Shown piece after piece: positions 59,253 through 64,000 of a stretch of DNA of 64,000 bases (position 1 is its first letter; each line of letters starts with the position of its first letter). A program made the translations under genes and the position numbers. The notes beneath the pieces are model-generated. The model made no database searches. It was not told the origin of the DNA and saw nothing but the letters and a program-made list of their open reading frames with translations. The DNA comes from CAZNKU01 sp045545235 (GTDB lineage Bacteria > Bacillota > Clostridia > Monoglobales > Firm-18): contig JAZQAN010000025.1 of NCBI GenBank assembly GCA_045545235.1, positions 50,191 to 114,190 on the forward strand, read 5' to 3'.

Positions 59253-59732
59253 TTGGCAGCTGCTAAACAGGTTATACTTACAAGCGAGGGCTTGGAAAAA
59301 TTAGAAAAGGAACTTGAATATCTAAAAACTGTAAAACGTCAGGAAGTTGCAGCAGAAATTAAAGTTGCTTTAGGCTATGGCGATCTTTCAGAAAATTCAG
59401 AATATGATGAAGCAAAAAATAAACAGGCACAGATGGAAATTCGTATTGTTGAAATTGAAGCAATGCTTAAAAATGCAAAGGTTATTGATGAAACTGAAAT
59501 CTCAACCGATACAGTTTCTCTTGGTTGCACAGTTACTGTTTTCGACATCGAATTCGATGAAGAATTACAGTATAACATTGTAGGTTCTACTGAGGCAGAT
59601 CCTTCAAACGGTAAAATTTCAGATGAATCTCCTGTTGGTTCTGCTCTTTTGGGCAAAAAGGTAGGAGATATAGTTGAAGTTCCTGCACCTGCAGGTTCTA
59701 TCGAACTTAAGGTTATTGAAATTAACAAATAA
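59253..59732 (+). CDS. greA: Transcription elongation factor GreA
   Basis: A 159-residue factor that enters the RNA polymerase secondary channel and stimulates cleavage of backtracked RNA. N-terminal coiled coil (LTSEGLEKLEKELEYLK) with the tip GYGDLSENSEYDEAK, which carries the catalytic Asp/Glu, then the C-terminal FKBP-like domain ending SPVGSALLGKKVGD. AAGGAG (59238-59243) fits TTG 59253 (9 bp) rather than TTG 59244. Confidence 0.95.
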   Translation: MAAAKQVILTSEGLEKLEKELEYLKTVKRQEVAAEIKVALGYGDLSENSEYDEAKNKQAQMEIRIVEIEAMLKNAKVIDETEISTDTVSLGCTVTVFDIEFDEELQYNIVGSTEADPSNGKISDESPVGSALLGKKVGDIVEVPAPAGSIELKVIEINK

Positions 59733-59759
59733 GACAAATTACAGAAAGGCATGAGTTAT

Positions 59760-61250
59760 ATGGCAGAAAAAAATAATAATTCTCAGCAGATTGGTGATGT
59801 AGTTAAGGTCAGACACGAAAAATTGGCAGAGCTTGTTGCTAACAATGCCGACCCATTTGTTATTACAAAGTTTGACAGAACTCATTCTACTAAGGATATT
59901 AAGGATAATTACGCTGAATGTGAGGGTAAAACTGTTGTTATTGCAGGTCGTCTTATGGCTAAAAGAAGAATGGGCAGTGTGTCATTCGGCAATGTTGCAG
60001 ACCTTACAGGCAATATTCAGATTTTTATTAAAAAAGATATTGTTGGCGAAGATGAGTACAACAAAATCAAAAAGTACGATATTGGTGATATCGTAGGTAT
60101 TGAGGGTGAAGTTTTCACTACTGAAAAGGGTGAAATGTCAGTTCGTGTTGCTAAGGTTACTTTGCTTTCAAAGTCACTTCAGCCACTACCTGAAAAATTC
60201 CACGGTCTTGTGGATACTGATGCAAGATACCGTCAGCGTTATGTTGACCTTATTATGAATACAGAAGTTAAGGACACTTTTATAAAGCGTTCAAAGATTA
60301 TTGCGTCAATCCGCAGATATCTTGATGGTCAGGGTTTTTTGGAAGTTGAAACTCCAATGCTTGTTGCAAATGCGGGCGGTGCTGCTGCACGTCCTTTTGA
60401 AACACATTTTAATGCTTTGGATGAGGATTTTAAACTTCGTATTTCTCTTGAACTATACTTGAAACGTCTTATTGTAGGCGGTTTGGAAAGAGTTTATGAA
60501 ATAGGCAGAGTATTCAGAAATGAAGGTCTTGACACACGTCACAATCCTGAATTTACTCTTATGGAACTTTATCAGGCTTATACAGATTATCACGGTATGA
60601 TGGATCTTACTGAAAATATGTACCGTCATGTTGCACAGGAAGTTCTTGGTACAACAACTATCGTTTATAACGGTATTGAAATGGATCTCAGCAAACCTTT
60701 TGAACGTATTACAATGGTTGATGCAGTTAAAAAATACGCAGGTGTTGATTTTGATGAAATACATACATTGGAAGAAGCACGTGCAGTAGCTGATGAACAT
60801 CACGTTGAATACGAAGAAAGACATAAAAAAGGCGATATTCTTGCTTTGTTCTTTGAAGAATTTGCAGAGGAACATTTGATTCAGCCTACATTTGTAATGG
60901 ATCATCCTATCGAAATTTCTCCGCTTACAAAGAAAAAGCCTGAAAATCCTGAATATGTTGAACGTTTTGAATTCTTTATGAACGGTTGGGAAATGGCAAA
61001 TGCATATTCCGAGCTTAATGACCCAATTGACCAGAGAGAACGTTTCAAGGCTCAGGAAGAGCTTCTTGCACAGGGTGATGAAGAAGCTAATACAACAGAT
61101 GAAGACTTTATGAATGCTCTTGAAATCGGTATGCCTCCAACGGGTGGTATCGGCTTCGGTATAGACAGAATGTGTATGCTTTTCACAGATTCTGCCGCTA
61201 TCAGAGATGTATTGTTGTTCCCAACAATGAAGACACTTTCCAATAAGTAA
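59760..61250 (+). CDS. lysS: Lysyl-tRNA synthetase, class II
   Basis: A 496-residue aminoacyl-tRNA synthetase. The N-terminal OB fold binds the anticodon (VVIAGRLMAKRRMGSVSFG), motif 1 lies around FLEVETPMLV, motif 2 is YEIGRVFRNEGLDTRHNPEFT (given as two parts, YEIGRVFRNEG and LDTRHNPEFT), and motif 3 is PPTGGIGFGIDRMCML. Length is standard. GAAAGG at 59744-59749 favours ATG 59760 over ATG 59751. It follows greA by 27 bp, as in many Firmicutes. Confidence 0.96.
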   Translation: MAEKNNNSQQIGDVVKVRHEKLAELVANNADPFVITKFDRTHSTKDIKDNYAECEGKTVVIAGRLMAKRRMGSVSFGNVADLTGNIQIFIKKDIVGEDEYNKIKKYDIGDIVGIEGEVFTTEKGEMSVRVAKVTLLSKSLQPLPEKFHGLVDTDARYRQRYVDLIMNTEVKDTFIKRSKIIASIRRYLDGQGFLEVETPMLVANAGGAAARPFETHFNALDEDFKLRISLELYLKRLIVGGLERVYEIGRVFRNEGLDTRHNPEFTLMELYQAYTDYHGMMDLTENMYRHVAQEVLGTTTIVYNGIEMDLSKPFERITMVDAVKKYAGVDFDEIHTLEEARAVADEHHVEYEERHKKGDILALFFEEFAEEHLIQPTFVMDHPIEISPLTKKKPENPEYVERFEFFMNGWEMANAYSELNDPIDQRERFKAQEELLAQGDEEANTTDEDFMNALEIGMPPTGGIGFGIDRMCMLFTDSAAIRDVLLFPTMKTLSNK

Positions 61251-61308
61251 GTTTACGAAGTGAACGCAACGAATTGGGGAGCGGAGTTGTAGAAGACAAA
61301 TATATTTT

Positions 61309-61341
61309 CCCTCTTCAGAATTCTGAAGAGGGTTTTGTTTT
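61309..61341 (+). terminator. Terminator after lysS
   Basis: CCCTCTTCAGAA (61309-61320) and TTCTGAAGAGGG (61321-61332) form a perfect palindrome, followed by TTTTGTTTT. Confidence 0.9.
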
Positions 61342-61402
61342 AATTAAAAAAATATCAATATTGAAATGTGTTTTTGTAACTAAAATATGGAAAAATGTAA
61401 CT

Positions 61403-61431
61403 TTTACTTTACTTTTTGGGGATTTTGTAAT
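61403..61431 (+). promoter_or_regulatory. Weak candidate promoter of the GH27 gene
   Basis: TTTACT (61403-61408), 17 bp, TGTAAT (61426-61431). Both boxes are poor matches, so an activator may be needed. Nothing else is seen between the terminator and this gene. Confidence 0.3.
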
Positions 61432-61465
61432 AAACTTAAGAAAAAGGTTTTTGGGGGGTATTATT

Positions 61466-62596
61466 ATGTTAGGAATAAAGCCGATTATGGGTTGGAATAC
61501 ATGGAACACATTTGGCGAAGTAATCGATGAGAAATTGATTTTGGAAAGTGCTGATGCACTAGTTGAAAATGGCTATAAGGATGCAGGCTACGAGTATATT
61601 ATTATAGATGACTGCTGGTCTTTAAGAGAACGTGTTGACGGTAAATTGGTTCCTAATCCTGAACGTTTTCCGCATGGTATGAAGTATGTTGCTGACTACG
61701 TACATTCAAAAGGGCTTAAATTTGGTATGTATTCCTGCGCAGGGGTAAAGACATGTGCAGGTTATCCTTCAAGCTATGGATATGAATTTGAAGACGCTAA
61801 ACAGTTTGCGGAGTGGGGAGTAGACTACTTAAAATATGACTTTTGCTTCTTCCCTCAAAGTGGTAATAAGGAAAATGCATACCTTACAATGGCTATGGCA
61901 CTTCGTAACTGTGGACGTGATATTGTTTTTGCAGCTTGTAACTGGGGCGTTGGCGAGCCTTGGAACTGGATGCGTTCAAGAGGTGCCCATACATACCGTT
62001 CAACAGGTGATATACAGGACAATCCAAAGTCTTATATCGATATATTCAAAAGCCAGATAGATAATATTGGCGGTAATGGTGCAGGATGCTATAACGATAT
62101 GGATATGCTTATTGTAGGTATGGGTGGAGAAGGCTATGTGGGTCTTGGCGGTTGTACACACGAAGAATATTTACAACATTTTGCAATGTGGGCGTTTTTC
62201 GGCTCACCACTTATTATCGGCGCAGATATAAGAAAAATCAAGGATGAAGACAAGGCAATTTTGCTTAACAAAGGACTTATTTCTATAAATCAGGACCCTG
62301 AATGCCGACCTGCTTTCAAGATTTTTGAACTTGAAGGTGACCGATATGCATTTATGAGATTTTTGGATGGCGGAAAATTTGCACTTGCAATATTTAATGT
62401 GGACGATGAACATGAATATCGCAAAAATATTTCTGTTACTTTTGACGATTTGGGTATTCATTCAAATACACCGAGAAGTGTTAAATTTACTGATGCCATA
62501 ACAGGTGAAGAACTTGGAAACTTCCGTGATGGTATAAGAGTTTATGTTGACAAACGCGGTGTAAAAGTGCTTATAGGTGAAGTTTGTGAGGACTGA
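61466..62596 (+). CDS. Alpha-galactosidase-like glycoside hydrolase family 27
   Basis: A 376-residue cytoplasmic retaining glycosidase. It begins GWNTWNTFGEVIDEK, then YIIIDDCWS and KFGMYSCAG; YLKYDFCF holds the nucleophile Asp125, RSTGDIQD the acid/base Asp182, and CYNDMDMLIVG follows as in the family. Alpha-galactosidase or alpha-N-acetylgalactosaminidase is the normal activity. No signal peptide. TTGGGGGG precedes ATG 61466; an in-frame upstream ATG at 61274 covers the terminator and is rejected. Its last 11 bp overlap the small zinc-ribbon gene. Confidence 0.93.
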   Translation: MLGIKPIMGWNTWNTFGEVIDEKLILESADALVENGYKDAGYEYIIIDDCWSLRERVDGKLVPNPERFPHGMKYVADYVHSKGLKFGMYSCAGVKTCAGYPSSYGYEFEDAKQFAEWGVDYLKYDFCFFPQSGNKENAYLTMAMALRNCGRDIVFAACNWGVGEPWNWMRSRGAHTYRSTGDIQDNPKSYIDIFKSQIDNIGGNGAGCYNDMDMLIVGMGGEGYVGLGGCTHEEYLQHFAMWAFFGSPLIIGADIRKIKDEDKAILLNKGLISINQDPECRPAFKIFELEGDRYAFMRFLDGGKFALAIFNVDDEHEYRKNISVTFDDLGIHSNTPRSVKFTDAITGEELGNFRDGIRVYVDKRGVKVLIGEVCED

Positions 62597-62792
62597 TTGT
62601 ATCAAATGCGGAAAGGCTCTTTCTGGTGATGAAATTGCACTGCATAAAAAAATAGTTAACAGAGGTGCAACTGAGCATATGTGCATAAATTGTTGTGCTG
62701 AATATTTTAATGTAACTACTGAACTTCTTAAAGATAAAATTATACAGTTTAAAAAGGCAGGCTGCAAATTGTTTGATGAAAACGGATTGTAA
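62586..62792 (+). CDS. Small zinc-ribbon-like protein
   Basis: A 68-residue protein with two Cys-x2-Cys pairs, CIKCG near the N-terminus and CINCC in the middle, giving a likely zinc ribbon, followed by a charged helix (ELLKDKIIQFKKAGC). I do not recognise the family. GTG 62586 follows AGGTGA (62575-62580) and overlaps the alpha-galactosidase stop, so it is translated from the same mRNA. It ends at a terminator. Confidence 0.75.
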   Translation: MRTDCIKCGKALSGDEIALHKKIVNRGATEHMCINCCAEYFNVTTELLKDKIIQFKKAGCKLFDENGL

Positions 62793-62808
62793 AATCAATC
62801 CGTTTTTT
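62779..62808 (+). terminator. Terminator after the zinc-ribbon gene
   Basis: AAAACGGATTG (62779-62789) pairs with CAATCCGTTTT (62796-62806), then TT. The upstream arm lies in the end of the coding region. Confidence 0.85.
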
Positions 62809-62836
62809 AATTATTTGTTAATATTTTCTGCAAAAG

Positions 62837-62865
62837 TTGACATTATCTTCATAAAGGCATATAAT
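62837..62865 (+). promoter_or_regulatory. Predicted sigma-A promoter of the anchored unknown protein
   Basis: TTGACA (62837-62842), 17 bp, TATAAT (62860-62865): full consensus in both boxes. Confidence 0.75.
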
Positions 62866-62894
62866 TTAGTTACTACATTTGAAAGAGGTTTGTT

Positions 62895-63533
62895 ATGGCT
62901 GAAAAAAGTTTTTGGGGAGAAAAAAAGGATATGGAATGGGTTTCCAATTTTTTCTTCTATTACGGAAAATATCTTATTGTTTTAATTGTTCTTATAGCTA
63001 TGTTTGTTGTAACCTGTGTTTCGTGCAGTAAAAGAGTTGACTACGACTTTGAAATGTATTACCTTTCCGACAAACATTTTGAGGCTAAGGTTTTTGATAA
63101 TGTTGAAAATGCTTTGGTTGACGTAGTTGATGATGTTGACGGAAAACACGGTACAGTTGTTTCTTTTAATGACTATACTGCAGTTCCTGAACAGGCTGTA
63201 ACTTCTGATATAGATATGGTTATGACATCAAAAATACATGTTGAAGTTGCAGAAGGTCACGGATATATGTATATTATGAATGAAGAGTGGGCAAACTTTT
63301 GTTTAGAAGGTGAGTTGCTTGAGGATATTTCAAAATATACCGGTGATGAGGAACCTTGTTATTTTACAGAGATAACAGATAATAAATTTTTGAATGATAT
63401 GGGTGTAAAAAATAATGGTAAGCTTTATGTCGGTATCCGGATTTTGAATTATGACCGTCTTGATGATGCCAAAGAAATTGCAAAACATAACAATGCGTAT
63501 AAAGCTTTAGAATTTATTTTAAAAAATAAATAA
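62895..63533 (+). CDS. Unrecognised membrane-anchored protein
   Basis: A 212-residue protein. A short cytoplasmic N-terminus (AEKSFWGEKKDMEWVSNFF) precedes one transmembrane segment (YLIVLIVLIAMFVVTCVSC, about residues 26-44); the remaining ~165 residues are extracytoplasmic, acidic and with no motif I know. The Cys pair at the end of the helix resembles a lipobox only loosely, so it is more likely a bitopic anchor. It is expressed from a consensus promoter as a single gene and stands before the tRNA pair. Function unknown. Confidence 0.75.
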   Translation: MAEKSFWGEKKDMEWVSNFFFYYGKYLIVLIVLIAMFVVTCVSCSKRVDYDFEMYYLSDKHFEAKVFDNVENALVDVVDDVDGKHGTVVSFNDYTAVPEQAVTSDIDMVMTSKIHVEVAEGHGYMYIMNEEWANFCLEGELLEDISKYTGDEEPCYFTEITDNKFLNDMGVKNNGKLYVGIRILNYDRLDDAKEIAKHNNAYKALEFILKNK

Positions 63534-63540
63534 AAAAGTA

Positions 63541-63569
63541 TTGACAAATAAATCCTGCTGTGCTATAAT
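63541..63569 (+). promoter_or_regulatory. Extended -10 promoter of the tRNA-Ile/tRNA-Asn unit
   Basis: TTGACA (63541-63546), 17 bp, TATAAT (63564-63569) with an upstream TG at 63561-63562 (TGC-TATAAT). Both boxes match consensus, as expected for a stable RNA promoter. Confidence 0.85.
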
Positions 63570-63589
63570 AATTCTCGTGTCTGGGATAT

Positions 63590-63666
63590 GGGCTGATAGC
63601 TCAGCAGGTTAGAGCACACGCCTGATAAGCGTGAGGTCGGTGGTTCGAGTCCACTTCAGCCCACCA
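63590..63666 (+). tRNA. tRNA-Ile (anticodon GAT)
   Basis: 77 nt with encoded CCA. Acceptor GGGCTGA (63590-63596) pairs with TCAGCCC (63656-63662), discriminator A, CCA 63664-63666. The anticodon stem CACGC/GCGTG encloses the loop CTGATAA, giving GAT. T-loop GTTCGAG is normal. Confidence 0.97.
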
Positions 63667-63671
63667 CATAT

Positions 63672-63747
63672 TCCTCGTTAGCTCAGTCGGTAGAGCATAT
63701 GACTGTTAATCATAGGGTCGTTGGTTCAAGTCCAACACGGGGAGCCA
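63672..63747 (+). tRNA. tRNA-Asn (anticodon GTT)
   Basis: 76 nt with encoded CCA. Acceptor TCCTCGT (63672-63678) pairs with ACGGGGA (63737-63743), discriminator G, CCA 63745-63747. The loop CTGTTAA gives anticodon GTT. It is 5 bp from tRNA-Ile and shares its promoter. Confidence 0.97.
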
Positions 63748-63749
63748 CC

Positions 63750-63793
63750 AAAACAGAACGATTTAGATGACATCTAGATTGTTCTGTTTTTTT
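63750..63793 (+). terminator. Terminator of the tRNA operon
   Basis: AAAACAGAAC (63750-63759) pairs with GTTCTGTTTT (63781-63790), with an inner TAGATG/CATCTA helix, then TTT. Confidence 0.88.
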
Positions 63794-63811
63794 ACATTTT
63801 TTGTTATAATG

Positions 63812-63840
63812 TTGAATTATATTATAAATTGTGCTATAAT
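63812..63840 (+). promoter_or_regulatory. Predicted promoter of the gene at the right edge
   Basis: TTGAAT (63812-63817), 17 bp, TATAAT (63835-63840), with TG at 63832-63833 (TGC-TATAAT, extended -10). Confidence 0.65.
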
Positions 63841-63896
63841 TAGTTTGAACATTTTTTTAATTTGGCAAAAAAATAAAAGATGGGAGATATATTAAT

Positions 63897-64000
63897 ATGG
63901 TAGTAACGATTTTATCGCATATTATTGCGGCTTTATATCTTCAAAAACAAAAATATAAAAAATTAGTTACGGCTTGTTTTTGGGGTGCATATGCAATTTT
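63897..64000 (+). CDS. Unknown, probably membrane protein (gene cut by window edge)
   Basis: Only the first 34 codons are present. GGGAG lies before ATG 63897. The visible sequence (VVTILSHIIAALYLQ, then KQKYKK and LVTACFWGAYAI) has two hydrophobic segments separated by a basic turn, so it is probably a polytopic membrane protein, with lysines in the cytoplasmic loop. Family cannot be named. Confidence 0.6.
   Translation, partial: MVVTILSHIIAALYLQKQKYKKLVTACFWGAYAI

Noticed and set aside
1..64000. Prophage, integrative element or defence island
   Set aside because: No integrase, phage structural gene, restriction-modification, toxin family or CRISPR-associated gene was recognised; the two tRNA genes at the right end are not flanked by a duplicated attachment site within the visible sequence.

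Overview
The window is an AT-rich, gene-dense chromosomal stretch from an endospore-forming member of the Firmicutes, most likely an anaerobic clostridium of the gut or plant-decay type. The evidence is a gerA-type germinant receptor operon, a T-box leader, a Bacillus/Clostridium-style division and cell-wall cluster, the alkaline-shock-protein/FakA/RecG gene order, strong purine-rich Shine-Dalgarno sites with ATG, GTG and TTG starts, and a string of promoters with a 17-bp spacer. No species can be named from sequence alone.

Region by region. 1-4.6 kb: the end of a PfkB-family sugar kinase, an acyl-ACP thioesterase, a sodium:alanine-type symporter, a PHP-domain phosphoesterase, a fragment of a glycyl radical enzyme, and two divergent small genes. 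4.6-14.1 kb: a carbohydrate locus in which two paralogous ~1030-residue glycosidase-like proteins (GH106-like) flank an AraC regulator and a metallophosphoesterase, followed by an MFS transporter. 14.1-19.2 kb: a Trp-type T-box with a lone trpB, then a YtrA-like regulator with its ABC exporter. 19.2-25.7 kb: two tRNA-modification enzymes (TcdA-like, TtcA-like), a split TauE/SafE permease, and Asp23-FakA-RecG. 25.7-30.2 kb: a decayed REP-associated transposase, a DUF554 permease with a LysR regulator, and a GH31 glycosidase divergent from a second AraC regulator. 30.2-33.7 kb: gerAA-gerAB-gerAC on the minus strand. 33.8-41.9 kb: housekeeping operons (LUD protein, TagA-like transferase, ThyX, Tmk, DUF2156, DJ-1/PfpI, CPBP protease, MltG, O-methyltransferase, U32 peptidase). 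43.0-53.2 kb: the dcw cluster mraZ-rsmH-ftsL-pbp-murE-murF-mraY-ftsW-murG, with no murD, murC, murB, divIB, ftsA or ftsZ. 53.4-58.4 kb: a PucR-type regulator, ftsE, ftsX, a PcsB/EnvC-like M23 protein and a C-terminal processing protease. 58.5-64 kb: an unknown Cys-rich protein, greA, lysS, a GH27 alpha-galactosidase with a small zinc-ribbon protein, an unknown anchored protein, tRNA-Ile and tRNA-Asn, and the start of a further gene.

How the parts work together. The sugar genes (GH106-like pair, GH31, GH27, two AraC regulators, MFS transporter) encode proteins without signal peptides, which suggests intracellular breakdown of imported plant or host oligosaccharides. The dcw and ftsEX modules together make lipid II, polymerise it at the septum and split the new wall. 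No prophage, CRISPR array, integrase or intact insertion sequence was seen. The nearest thing to an undescribed system is the paired GH106-like/metallophosphoesterase locus. The other notable items are relics and small genes of unknown function.
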